This document shows, piece by piece, positions 15,396 to 23,089 of a stretch of 25,938 bases of DNA. The translations under genes were made by a program, and so were the position numbers. The stretch covers positions 1 through 25,938 of the forward strand of contig CAMBTZ010000003.1 of assembly GCA_945870925.1 (NCBI GenBank), read 5' to 3'. A model generated the notes under the pieces. That model saw only the letters and a list, made by a program, of their open reading frames with translations, ran no database searches and had not been told where the DNA came from. Numbering within the stretch: the stretch's first letter is position 1; every line of letters starts with the position of its first letter. This DNA comes from Chlamydia trachomatis. GTDB taxonomy: Bacteria > Chlamydiota > Chlamydiia > Chlamydiales > 2-12-FULL-49-11.

Positions 15396-17150
15396 CTATT
15401 TTGAAGACTTCTTGTTTTTTTTCTTATCTTTATTTTCGTCTTCTTCTTGTTCTTCATAAGATCCAACAACAATATCATCTCTGCTGTTTGGGTCTACTAA
15501 AAATTCTTTGATAGAAAGAGAGACTCTTTTAAGTTCTCTATCTATTTTAAGAACCTTAGCTTGTACTTCAGATCCAACAGGAACGATATCTTCTACCTTG
15601 CCAAAAGCTTGGTCTGAAAGCTCAGTCACGTGTACAAGGCCTTCAATCCCATTATCAAGTTCGATAAATGCTCCAAATGCTGCAATCTTTGTTACAATTC
15701 CTTTCACTGTTGAACCGACAGGCATTGTTTTTTCAATAGTATCCCAAGGATTGTCTGTTAATTGCTTAACACCTAGAGTAATTTTCTTACTCTCTTTATC
15801 AACAGATAAAATAACAGCGTCAACGCGATCGCCTTTTTTCAATACTTCTGAAGGATGAGAGATCTTTTTGATCCAGCTTATGTCAGAAATATGAATTAAT
15901 CCATCAACACCTGGCTCAAGCTCTACGAAAGCGCCATAGTTAGTAAGATTTCTAATTTCTACAGAGACTTTTTTTCCAGGAGGGTATTTTGCTTCCACAT
16001 CTTCCCATGGATTTCTCTCCATCTGCTTGATTCCTAAAGAAATTTTACCTTCGTCTTTCTGTACTGATAAAACGATAGCTTCAACTTCATCACCTTTATT
16101 AACGATCTGACTTGGATCAGTAACATTTTTTACCCAAGACATCTCAGAAACGTGGATTAGACCTTCGATGCCTGGCTCAATTTCAATAAATGCGCCGTAA
16201 GATACTAAGTTTACTATTTTTCCACGAACTTTAGTTCCAGGTGGATATTTTCTTTCGATTGCGTCCCAAGGATTTGAATCTTTTTGTTTCAGACCTAGAG
16301 CAACTCTTCCTTTTTCTTTGTCGACATGAAGAATCATAACTTCAAGCTCATCACCAAGGCCAACAAGTTCGCTTGGGTGCTTGATACGCTTCCATGTCAT
16401 GTCAGTAATATGAAGAAGTCCGTCAATGCCATCAAGATCAAGGAAAACTCCGAAATCAGTAATGTTTTTGACAACACCTTTTTTCACATCGCCGGCTTTA
16501 ATATCTTCAAGCATCTCTGCTTTACGATAAACGCGCTCTTCTTCGAGTAATTCTCTTCGAGAGACAACAATGTTTTTCCTTTCAATATTGATTTTGAGAA
16601 TTTTGACTTCAAAAGTTTTGCCGAGATAGTCGTCGATGCTCTTGATTCGTTTGTTGTCAATTTGTGAACCAGGTAAGAAAGCGTCCATGCCATCGATATC
16701 TACGATTAGGCCGCCTTTTACTTTTCTGATCACAGTTCCTTTTACAATTGAACCTTCTTTGTGGTTCTCAAGGATGTGTTCCCATTGTCTTTGTCTTCTT
16801 GCTTTTTCTCTTGAAAGGGTGATTTGCCCCATTGCTGATTCAGTTTCGTCTAAAAAGACTTCTACGTCATTTCCAAGTTTAATTTCACTTACTTCACCAA
16901 ATTCTGAGATAGGTATAAGCCCCTCAGATTTCAGTCCAACGTCGACAACAACAAAATCTTTTGTGATCTCTACTATGGTTCCAGTTAGAATTTGACCCGG
17001 AAGAAGAGAAGTCAGAGAGCCTTGGCCGCTCTGCTTATCCCGGTGGTCGAGTAGATTTTGGAAAGCAAGTTTATCTCTTGGATCAAATTCTTCATCTCCA
17101 ATGATTTTGCTATCTTCGTCTGCCCATTTCTGTGTTTGTTGCTTTGACAT
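15396..17150 (-). CDS. rpsA: 30S ribosomal protein S1
   Basis: Large RNA-binding ribosomal protein that recruits mRNAs to the small subunit. Six S1 repeats are visible, beginning near residues 52 (GQILTGTIVEITKDFVVVDVG), 136 (EGSIVKGTVIRKVKGGLIVDI), 221 (GDVKKGVVKNITDFGVFLDL), 307 (GTKVRGKIVNLVSYGAFIEI), 394 (GKKVSVEIRNLTNYGAFVEL) and 480 (GSTVKGIVTKIAAFGAFIEL). The first two are the more divergent, ribosome-binding type. The 584-residue length is close to other chlamydial S1 proteins, and the end is a lysine-rich tail. GGAG lies about 12 bases before the ATG. It is the first gene of its transcription unit and divergent from the aspartokinase gene. Confidence 0.97.
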   Translation of the reverse strand: MSKQQTQKWADEDSKIIGDEEFDPRDKLAFQNLLDHRDKQSGQGSLTSLLPGQILTGTIVEITKDFVVVDVGLKSEGLIPISEFGEVSEIKLGNDVEVFLDETESAMGQITLSREKARRQRQWEHILENHKEGSIVKGTVIRKVKGGLIVDIDGMDAFLPGSQIDNKRIKSIDDYLGKTFEVKILKINIERKNIVVSRRELLEEERVYRKAEMLEDIKAGDVKKGVVKNITDFGVFLDLDGIDGLLHITDMTWKRIKHPSELVGLGDELEVMILHVDKEKGRVALGLKQKDSNPWDAIERKYPPGTKVRGKIVNLVSYGAFIEIEPGIEGLIHVSEMSWVKNVTDPSQIVNKGDEVEAIVLSVQKDEGKISLGIKQMERNPWEDVEAKYPPGKKVSVEIRNLTNYGAFVELEPGVDGLIHISDISWIKKISHPSEVLKKGDRVDAVILSVDKESKKITLGVKQLTDNPWDTIEKTMPVGSTVKGIVTKIAAFGAFIELDNGIEGLVHVTELSDQAFGKVEDIVPVGSEVQAKVLKIDRELKRVSLSIKEFLVDPNSRDDIVVGSYEEQEEDENKDKKKNKKSSK

Positions 17151-17187
17151 GTTAAAGGTTTCTCCTACTTATCTTGATAATGCAAAG

Positions 17188-17217
17188 AGTGTAACAAAGT
17201 TTAAAAAATAAAAGCAA
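17188..17217 (-). promoter_or_regulatory. Candidate rpsA promoter
   Basis: On the minus strand TTGCTT (17212-17217) and TACACT (17188-17193) are separated by 18 very A/T-rich bases, 38 bases before the rpsA ATG. Four of six bases match consensus in each box, which is reasonable for a primary sigma factor promoter but not certain. Confidence 0.4.
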
Positions 17218-17235
17218 CTCTAAAGGTAATTCTGA

Positions 17236-17248
17236 TAGAATATATAAT
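17236..17248 (+). promoter_or_regulatory. -10-like boxes immediately before the aspartokinase ATG
   Basis: TAGAAT (17236-17241) and TATAAT (17243-17248) lie 3-16 bases upstream of the ATG at 17252, and no ribosome-binding sequence is present in the gap. If either box is used, the transcript would start at or within a few bases of the ATG, giving a leaderless or near-leaderless mRNA. Confidence 0.4.
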
Positions 17249-17251
17249 GTT

Positions 17252-18037
17252 ATGGAAACTCTTGTTTTAAAATTTGGTGGCGCTGCCCTTAGGGATTTGG
17301 GCCAGTTTCAAAAAGTAGCTGATATCATTTCTTCAAAAAAAAATCATTGTGACCAATTAGTTATTGTCGTAAGCGCGATGGGTAAAATGACCGATGAACT
17401 TATAGATCTAGCTAAACAGATAAGTAATGATCCTCCAAAAAGAGAACAAGACATGCTTATATCTGTCGGTGAAAGGATCAGCATGACTCTTCTTGCAATG
17501 GTTCTGTTTCAGAGAGGGTATCAAGCAGTCAGTCTTACCGGAAGTCAGGCTGGGATATTAACCTGTGGAAGGCATAGCGATGCACGAGTCCTTGATGTTA
17601 AGCCAAGGCGAATACTACCTCATCTGCAATCCGGAAAAATAGTGATAGTTGCTGGTTTTCAAGGAGTTAGTGAATGCGGTGAGATTACTACATTGGGCCG
17701 TGGGGGCTCTGATACTACAGCTGTAGCGCTTGCGATTGCATTAAATGCTACTAGGGTTGAGTTCTATAAAGATGTGAAAGGTATTTTTACAGGGGATCCC
17801 AAAAAAGATGATCAGGCTAAATATTTGCCAAAGTTAACCTATATAGAAGCGCTTGATATAATAGAGCGATCGGAAAGAAAAGTTTTACATCCAAGAGCAA
17901 TAGAGCTTGCTAAAAAAAATAATATACCTATATTTGTAGGTTCATTTGAGGAGAAAGGTTTTGGTACTTTTATTGCTCAAGATGAGAGAGATGTGTCTGT
18001 AAAACCAATTTACGAGGCGTTAGAATGTCAGGTTTAG
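17252..18037 (+). CDS. Aspartokinase catalytic domain without ACT domains
   Basis: Cytoplasmic amino acid kinase that phosphorylates aspartate, the first step toward lysine, meso-diaminopimelate, threonine and methionine. Key motifs are KFGG (7-10), SVGERIS (71-77), AGFQG (134-138), GRGGSDTTA (149-157) and the KGIFTGDP nucleotide/metal segment (176-183). The usual TS-x-x after KFGG is AALR, a divergent start. The protein ends at residue 261, right after the kinase fold, whereas standard aspartokinases have about 400-450 residues with two C-terminal ACT domains that bind lysine or threonine. Feedback control in cis is therefore absent. No ribosome-binding site precedes the ATG. The end overlaps the next gene by 13 bases. 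Another amino acid kinase specificity cannot be fully excluded, but the motifs favour aspartokinase. Confidence 0.85.
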   Translation: METLVLKFGGAALRDLGQFQKVADIISSKKNHCDQLVIVVSAMGKMTDELIDLAKQISNDPPKREQDMLISVGERISMTLLAMVLFQRGYQAVSLTGSQAGILTCGRHSDARVLDVKPRRILPHLQSGKIVIVAGFQGVSECGEITTLGRGGSDTTAVALAIALNATRVEFYKDVKGIFTGDPKKDDQAKYLPKLTYIEALDIIERSERKVLHPRAIELAKKNNIPIFVGSFEEKGFGTFIAQDERDVSVKPIYEALECQV

Positions 18038-19716
18038 AGTTGGAGTCGACGTTAATCTCACTTGATAGAGGTGAAAAGGAGCTTTTAGTTCGAATTGAAG
18101 TTCCTTACCGGAAAGGCTTGTTAAAGTTTTTTTTAGAGGTCTCTTCAAATTGGTTAATTCCCGGGAAAGATCTGTTCATTTCAAAATTTAATTATTCAAG
18201 AGAGGGTGAAAATATAGTATGTGAGATAAATATATTGCCTATATCCGATGAGGAGACAAATCAAATTTGTGAGAATTTTATCCTATTGGAAGATGAAATT
18301 AAACTGGGGATAAAATCGGCCTATCATGCTAATAAACTTCTTGAATTAAAGGGGCTTTCGTTAGAGGAGAAAGAAGGTTTTGTTAGAGAGGCTATTCGAG
18401 AAAGAATTATTAGATTTCCAAACTTCTTTGATTACGATGTTTTTCCATTAATGCAGAAATTTTTAGTTTCTAGTGATGAAGGATATAAGAGGGGGCGCAC
18501 GTGTCAAATTCTTTCACGTGTAATAAGTACCTTTTACAGAATTTCTCAAAAAGTACTTAATGGTTTAGAGGAATTTCCTGAGAGAAGGCATTTCTTTTTA
18601 AAAATAATGCCAATTTCTTTAGCAACACCCTTTGGAGAGAAATTGATATTGGGTTGTTTTGTTGCGATGAATTTTTTAAGGGATAATGAGATTTTAGAAG
18701 AAAGGCATCTTATAAGAGCTGTAAAAAAATATTTCCCGGATGTGACAGTTATAGATGATTCATATTTTGTCCAAAAAGATGATAAGAGTCTTATTTTTTA
18801 TTTAGAATTCGAAAAGGAAGAGTCGTTTACATATAAGGAAATAAATTTTTTAAAGAGTGAATTGAAAGAGCAGGTAAAAGGATCAATTGAGAGTTTGGTG
18901 CGGCCTGTGTTTATGCCTCGCAATGAAGAAGAGGTGATGAAGTATATAGTTACTTTGAGTAAACAGGTTACAAATGCAAAAGATCTTCCTCAAATTGTGA
19001 TTATGTTTAATGAGCAAACGGACGAAAATTTGATATTTACTTTGGTAATGGTAAGGCCGCTTTTTCAAGAAAATCCCTCTATACAGACGCTGTTGAAAAG
19101 TGAGAATTTTGAAATTTGTATTGAAAAGGTAAGACAGGCGGGAAACATTCGAAAAGGAGTCTTAAAAGAGGCTTCTCAAATAAAAATTTGTATGAAAAAA
19201 AATAATTATTTAAGAGACGATTTTGTCGTTGATCTATATAAGGCTCGTCAGGCAATTACTCACTGGTTAGAGAGATATCTAGGTCCAGTTCGGGACTACA
19301 ATGGTGGAATGATCTCAAGACAGATGGAGATATTTCTTGGATTTCAGGAAAAATTTCAAGAAAAAGGATCTCTGCATGAGCATCGATTAAGTAATTTTTT
19401 TCATGCTCTTTATCCGATTGAACTAAGAACAACAGTCACAATTCAATGTCTGCAAGATTTTTATCGAATTTTTTCTACTCTTTTAGAAAACGAGACGGAT
19501 TTATTAGTGAAGGAAGATGGGCATATAGTATTTGTTTGTATGATAGAAAATAAGAGTCTATTAGAGGCGATTATATTGTTGAATATTCCATCTTCCAGAC
19601 TTCTTCAGCTTCAGTTATCTGTTCATGAGAAGCCTATTATAGGGTTTGTTTTCTTTTCAGAGTCTGTGGAAGAAAAAAACATTTTTTTACAGGTTATCAG
19701 CCGTTGTTTGAGTTAA
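18025..19716 (+). CDS. Uncharacterised 563-residue protein with ACT-like N-terminus
   Basis: I cannot name this protein. Residues about 19-72 resemble an ACT fold by pattern: a strand (ELLVRIEVPYRKGLLKFFLEV, with GLL where ACT domains have PGxL), then a helix and strands (DLFISKFNYSREGENIVCEI). The middle (about 110-330) is helical and charged. A second regular region at about 230-340 includes RPVFMPRNEEEV and DLPQIVIMFNEQTDENLIFT. A conspicuous block GPVRDYNGGMISRQ lies near 423-436. From memory, this layout recalls the regulatory N-terminal half of large NAD-dependent glutamate dehydrogenases, but no catalytic dehydrogenase half follows; this was not verified. There is no signal peptide or membrane helix. 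The start has GAGG seven bases upstream and overlaps the aspartokinase end by 13 bases, so the two are co-expressed. It could be a trans-acting regulatory partner. Confidence 0.75.
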   Translation: MSGLELESTLISLDRGEKELLVRIEVPYRKGLLKFFLEVSSNWLIPGKDLFISKFNYSREGENIVCEINILPISDEETNQICENFILLEDEIKLGIKSAYHANKLLELKGLSLEEKEGFVREAIRERIIRFPNFFDYDVFPLMQKFLVSSDEGYKRGRTCQILSRVISTFYRISQKVLNGLEEFPERRHFFLKIMPISLATPFGEKLILGCFVAMNFLRDNEILEERHLIRAVKKYFPDVTVIDDSYFVQKDDKSLIFYLEFEKEESFTYKEINFLKSELKEQVKGSIESLVRPVFMPRNEEEVMKYIVTLSKQVTNAKDLPQIVIMFNEQTDENLIFTLVMVRPLFQENPSIQTLLKSENFEICIEKVRQAGNIRKGVLKEASQIKICMKKNNYLRDDFVVDLYKARQAITHWLERYLGPVRDYNGGMISRQMEIFLGFQEKFQEKGSLHEHRLSNFFHALYPIELRTTVTIQCLQDFYRIFSTLLENETDLLVKEDGHIVFVCMIENKSLLEAIILLNIPSSRLLQLQLSVHEKPIIGFVFFSESVEEKNIFLQVISRCLS

Positions 19717-19736
19717 TTAAGATGATGAAGTATAAT
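19708..19736 (+). promoter_or_regulatory. Sigma-70-type promoter of the rpe operon
   Basis: TTGAGT (19708-19713) and a perfect TATAAT (19731-19736) are separated by exactly 17 bases. Transcription would begin near 19743, leaving a leader of about 27 bases before the rpe ATG. The -35 box lies over the last codons of the preceding gene. It is the best-matching promoter found in the window. Confidence 0.65.
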
Positions 19737-19769
19737 TGACGAGAACGTGCGATTTAAAATTGGAATTCT

Positions 19770-20444
19770 ATGAAAGAAATTATATATATAGAGCCCTCTC
19801 TAATAGCAGCTGATTGGGGAAGAATGGCTGATGAAGCTAGAAGTTGTTATGATGCAGGTGTTGAGATATTACACCTAGATGTAATGGATGGTCATTTTGT
19901 CCCTAATTTAACTATGGGCCCAGCTTTAGTAAAAGCTATCCGGAAAGCGGTGCCTAAAATGATTTTAGATGTTCATTTAATGATTTATAATCCTGATCTT
20001 TATATTGAGAAATTTATTGAGGCCGGAGCTGATGAGGTTACTTTTCATTTAGAAGCAACTGAAGAAGTTGAACATTGTTTGAATTATATTCGGGTGTGCG
20101 GGAAAAAAGCAGGTCTTGCGATAAAGCCTGAAATGACTGAGACAATTTTATTAAAATATCTTGATAAAGCAGAGAAATTATTAATAATGACAGTTGAGCC
20201 AGGGTTTGGTGGGCAAGAATTCATGCCTGAAATGCTTGATAAAGTGAAGTTTTTGAGGGATAGCGCAAATAAGCTCGGGATAGAGATTGATATTCAAGTG
20301 GATGGCGGGATTAACTATGAGACTGGAAAATTGTCTATAGAAGCCGGGGCTAATCGCTTAGTAACGGGGACTCACTTTTTTATGCAAAAGGATCGAAAAG
20401 AAGCGCTGCGTAATTACAATGAACTTAGGAAAATAAAAAAATGA
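19770..20444 (+). CDS. rpe: Ribulose-phosphate 3-epimerase
   Basis: TIM-barrel enzyme interconverting ribulose 5-phosphate and xylulose 5-phosphate in the pentose phosphate pathway. Diagnostic segments are EPSLIAADWGRM (substrate and metal region near the start), HLDVMDGHFVPNLTMGP (signature, about 35-51), DVHLMI (about 66-71), MTVEPGFGGQEFMP (about 140-153) and VDGGINYETG (about 177-186) with the phosphate-binding ATRLVTGTHFF-like end. The 224-residue length is standard. GGA sits seven bases before the ATG. First gene of a compact plus-strand unit, overlapping yvcK by 4 bases. Confidence 0.97.
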   Translation: MKEIIYIEPSLIAADWGRMADEARSCYDAGVEILHLDVMDGHFVPNLTMGPALVKAIRKAVPKMILDVHLMIYNPDLYIEKFIEAGADEVTFHLEATEEVEHCLNYIRVCGKKAGLAIKPEMTETILLKYLDKAEKLLIMTVEPGFGGQEFMPEMLDKVKFLRDSANKLGIEIDIQVDGGINYETGKLSIEAGANRLVTGTHFFMQKDRKEALRNYNELRKIKK

Positions 20445-21433
20445 GGAAAGTTTGCACCATCGGTGGCGGTACTGGAAATTTTGTTGTTCTAATAGGATTG
20501 AAGCAGTTTTTTGATTTAGAGATTAGTGCAATTGTTTCTATGGCAGATGATGGCGGTAGCACAGGGATTCTTCGTGATGAGTTAGGGGTTTTGCCCGCAG
20601 GTGATGCAAGGCAATGTGTTGTAGCGCTTTCAAATTCATCAAGATTGATGAGGAATCTTATGAATTATAGATTTGAAAATGGTGGGCTGAGAGGTCATAG
20701 TTTTGGAAATCTTTTTCTTTCTGCACTGGAAAAAGTAACAGGAAGTTTTGAGAAAGCGATTGAAGAAGTTGGAAAAATATTAAATATTCGAGGTCGGGTT
20801 CTTCCTGTAACCACACAACAAGTTCACTTGAAAATGGTTTTAAATAACAGAACTGTGCTTGAGGGCGAAAAAGAGATCTATCTTTCACAGGAAATTGATA
20901 AAGGTTATAAGAGTATTTATTTAGAGCCTCACCCTACTGCAAATCCACATGCAATTGATGCAATCTTAAATGCAGATGTCATTGTAATTGGGCCTGGTGG
21001 ATTACATACTTCACTTATTGCAAACTTACTTGTTGAAGGGGTTGCAGATGCAGTATTACAATCTAAAGCAATAAAAGTTTTTGTAGTGAATTTAATGAAT
21101 CGGAAAGGACAGACAACCAATTTCAGAGTGAGCGATTACATAAAAGAGATTAGTAAATTTATTGGTGCTGATGTGTTTGATTACATTTTAGTGAATAATG
21201 AAGAGCCCCCAACAGAACTTATTGAATTTTATCGAGATGAGGGTGATCTTGTAAAAAATGATATGGATGATCCTAGAGTTATAGCAATTCCGATGCTTGG
21301 AGGTTTGCAAAAAGAGGAGGGGAATGATTTAATGAAGAGAAATCTAATTAGGCATGATTCCAAGAAATTAGCAGAAATATTGATGAAAATTGTTGGAAAG
21401 ATAGGTGATCCATGCTGCTCATTTTCGATCTAG
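20441..21433 (+). CDS. yvcK: Gluconeogenesis factor YvcK (CofD-like)
   Basis: Member of the YvcK/CofD family. In other bacteria YvcK binds UDP-N-acetylglucosamine and helps coordinate carbon flow with cell-wall synthesis and cell shape. Motifs seen are GGGTGN (8-13), SMADDGGSTGILRDE (about 33-47), LPAGDARQC (about 50-58), RGHSFGNLFLSALE (about 84-97) and VIGPGGLHTSLIANLL (about 181-196), all characteristic. The 330-residue length fits. The start overlaps the rpe stop as ATGA. Finding it is of interest because chlamydiae make only little or modified peptidoglycan. Function beyond family assignment is inferred. Confidence 0.93.
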   Translation: MRKVCTIGGGTGNFVVLIGLKQFFDLEISAIVSMADDGGSTGILRDELGVLPAGDARQCVVALSNSSRLMRNLMNYRFENGGLRGHSFGNLFLSALEKVTGSFEKAIEEVGKILNIRGRVLPVTTQQVHLKMVLNNRTVLEGEKEIYLSQEIDKGYKSIYLEPHPTANPHAIDAILNADVIVIGPGGLHTSLIANLLVEGVADAVLQSKAIKVFVVNLMNRKGQTTNFRVSDYIKEISKFIGADVFDYILVNNEEPPTELIEFYRDEGDLVKNDMDDPRVIAIPMLGGLQKEEGNDLMKRNLIRHDSKKLAEILMKIVGKIGDPCCSFSI

Positions 21434-22059
21434 ATGATACATTGATTCCTACATCGATGGATATTACACCAAAAAAGCTGGAGCAGGCTTTAAAAAGAAT
21501 GATTCAAGGGGGGCTTCCTGTTAATTTTGAACAAACAAGAGAACTCTTACTTTCTATGAATAAAGAGGCAAAAAGAAGTTCAGAAGTAATAAGAGAATTT
21601 ACAAGCGTTATGAATGGCACTTGCATGCACGCAGAAATTGGTTTGAAAGTTCTTGAAGAAGGGTTAGGAGAGATTCAGATCAATGAAGTCGTTGGATTGA
21701 ATAACTTTTTAAAAATTTTAAAAGAGAGATATAAACTTGTAATAGTAACAGGTGGAAATCCTCAAGTTCAAGAAGAGAAAATTGATTTGTACGGAATTGA
21801 TAGAACTCTATTTGAGGAGATTGTAGTTGAGGAATGGGGGCAAAAAGAGAGAGCCTATCATCGATTAAAGGAGAAATTCGGACCATTTCTAGTTGTGGGT
21901 GATCGAATAGCAAACGATTTAAGTTGTGCAAAAAAACTAGGTGGAATCACAATACATATTCGACAGGGAAGAGGTGAATTTGAACCAAAAGATCACCCTG
22001 ATGTAGATTTTGAAATAACAACAATTAAAGAATTAACAGAAGTCTTGGAGAGAGTATGA
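21412..22059 (+). CDS. HAD-superfamily phosphatase
   Basis: Haloacid dehalogenase-type hydrolase of 215 residues. Motif I is DLDDT (6-10) with both catalytic aspartates, motif II is IVTGG (about 108-112), a lysine-containing segment (WGQKERAY, about 142-149) supplies motif III, and motif IV is VVGDRIANDL (about 163-172). A helical cap lies between motifs I and II (about 15-85). Substrate unknown; phosphoglycolate phosphatase-like or sugar-phosphate phosphatase activity is possible. It overlaps the yvcK end by 22 bases, with AGGTG just before the ATG, and overlaps efp by 4 bases. Confidence 0.88.
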   Translation: MLLIFDLDDTLIPTSMDITPKKLEQALKRMIQGGLPVNFEQTRELLLSMNKEAKRSSEVIREFTSVMNGTCMHAEIGLKVLEEGLGEIQINEVVGLNNFLKILKERYKLVIVTGGNPQVQEEKIDLYGIDRTLFEEIVVEEWGQKERAYHRLKEKFGPFLVVGDRIANDLSCAKKLGGITIHIRQGRGEFEPKDHPDVDFEITTIKELTEVLERV

Positions 22060-22613
22060 CAACAAGTAATCAAATTACACCTGGAATGACCATATCTTTT
22101 GATAAGAAGATCTACAGAGTAGAATCTTGTGTGAAAGTTACTGTGGCTAAAGGGTTACCATTTATAAAAACTAAGCTTAAAAACTTACTGACTGAAGAAG
22201 TGGTCGAAAAAAACTTTAAGACGGATCAGTCCGTGGATGAGGTTAAATTAAATGAAAGACGTTTGGAATATCTCTATTTGGAAGGAAATCAACATCTGTT
22301 TTTGGACATTGATAATCTAGAACAGGTGCTTGTACCCAGTGAAGTAGTAGGAGATAAAGTTAACTATCTTAAAGAGGCTGTGGGAGTTAAGGCTCTTTTA
22401 TATGGTGATACAGTCTTTTCTGTTGATTTACCGCAGTTTTTAGAGCTAATGATTGTAAAGACAGAAGACTTGGATGCTTCAAATGTGATGTCAGCTTCAA
22501 ACCGGCTTGCCATTTTGGAGACAGGGGCTAAAATTGAAGTACCAATGTTTATTGAAAGTGGCGATATTATTAAAGTCGACACTAAGACAGATGAATATGT
22601 ACAGAGAGTCTAA
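22056..22613 (+). CDS. efp: Elongation factor P, chlamydial first-paralogue type
   Basis: Translation factor that relieves ribosome stalling at proline runs. Three beta-barrel domains are readable: KOW-like (about 1-63), OB central (about 67-125, beginning with RRLEYLYLEG) and OB C-terminal (ending IESGDIIKVDTKTDEYVQRV, the family signature). The tip loop of domain I, normally KPGKG-x-AF, reads VTVAKGLPF here, with a lysine at residue 32. It keeps the K-G pair but loses the Pro-Gly before it. This resembles the first of two EF-P genes in Chlamydia (CT122), which also lacks the canonical loop. The 185-residue length is normal. The start overlaps the HAD gene (ATGA), and accB follows directly after the stop. 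Confidence 0.93.
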   Translation: MTTSNQITPGMTISFDKKIYRVESCVKVTVAKGLPFIKTKLKNLLTEEVVEKNFKTDQSVDEVKLNERRLEYLYLEGNQHLFLDIDNLEQVLVPSEVVGDKVNYLKEAVGVKALLYGDTVFSVDLPQFLELMIVKTEDLDASNVMSASNRLAILETGAKIEVPMFIESGDIIKVDTKTDEYVQRV

Positions 22614-23069
22614 ATGGATATAAAGCAAATAAAAGAGTTAATACAGCTTTTAGAAAAATCTGGATTGAACAAGCTTACTATTAAGGAAAAGGGGATGGAA
22701 ATCTCTTTGGAAAAAGGGGATTCGTTTCATCCTGTTGAAAGTCAGCATGTTGTTAGAAGGGAGCCTCCGGTAGTAATTCATTCTGCTTCTGACACTCCTA
22801 TTAAGGCGCAAGCTCAAGAGGATGAATATGATCCAAAGAATTATGTTAAATCTCCTATGGTAGGAATGTTTTATCGGTCAAGTAAGCCAACTGAGCCGCC
22901 TCTTGTTAAGGAAGGTGACCAGGTTGAGGTAGGGCATATTCTTTGTATTATTGAAGCGATGAAGGTGATGAACGAGATAAAAAGTACGAAAAAGGGCAAA
23001 ATAGTAAAAATTTTCGTAGAAAATGGGCTACCTGTTGAATTCGGGCAGCCTCTATTTGTAATAGAGTAA
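22614..23069 (+). CDS. accB: Biotin carboxyl carrier protein of acetyl-CoA carboxylase
   Basis: Carries the biotin that shuttles CO2 in acetyl-CoA carboxylase, the first committed step of fatty acid synthesis. The biotinyl domain (about 75-151) contains EAMKVMNEI with the modified lysine at 117. A flexible Pro/Ala/Gln-containing linker (about 45-75) separates it from the N-terminal segment (IKQIKELIQLLEKSGLNKLTI). The 151-residue length is normal. The ATG follows immediately after the efp TAA. The accA and accD carboxyltransferase genes are not in the window. Confidence 0.97.
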   Translation: MDIKQIKELIQLLEKSGLNKLTIKEKGMEISLEKGDSFHPVESQHVVRREPPVVIHSASDTPIKAQAQEDEYDPKNYVKSPMVGMFYRSSKPTEPPLVKEGDQVEVGHILCIIEAMKVMNEIKSTKKGKIVKIFVENGLPVEFGQPLFVIE

Positions 23070-23089
23070 TTTACATAGAAGAGAAAGCT

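Noticed and set aside
15508..16995. Plus-strand frames opposite rpsA
   Set aside because: The repeated S1 units produce repeated antisense open frames; these are shadows of rpsA.
15396..17150. Internal repeats within rpsA as a tandem repeat array
   Set aside because: They are the normal six S1 domains of the protein and not a DNA-level repeat.
18010..18040. Programmed frameshift joining aspartokinase to the next gene
   Set aside because: No slippery heptamer is visible near the stop, and the downstream gene has its own GAGG site and ATG, so an ordinary overlapping start is simpler.
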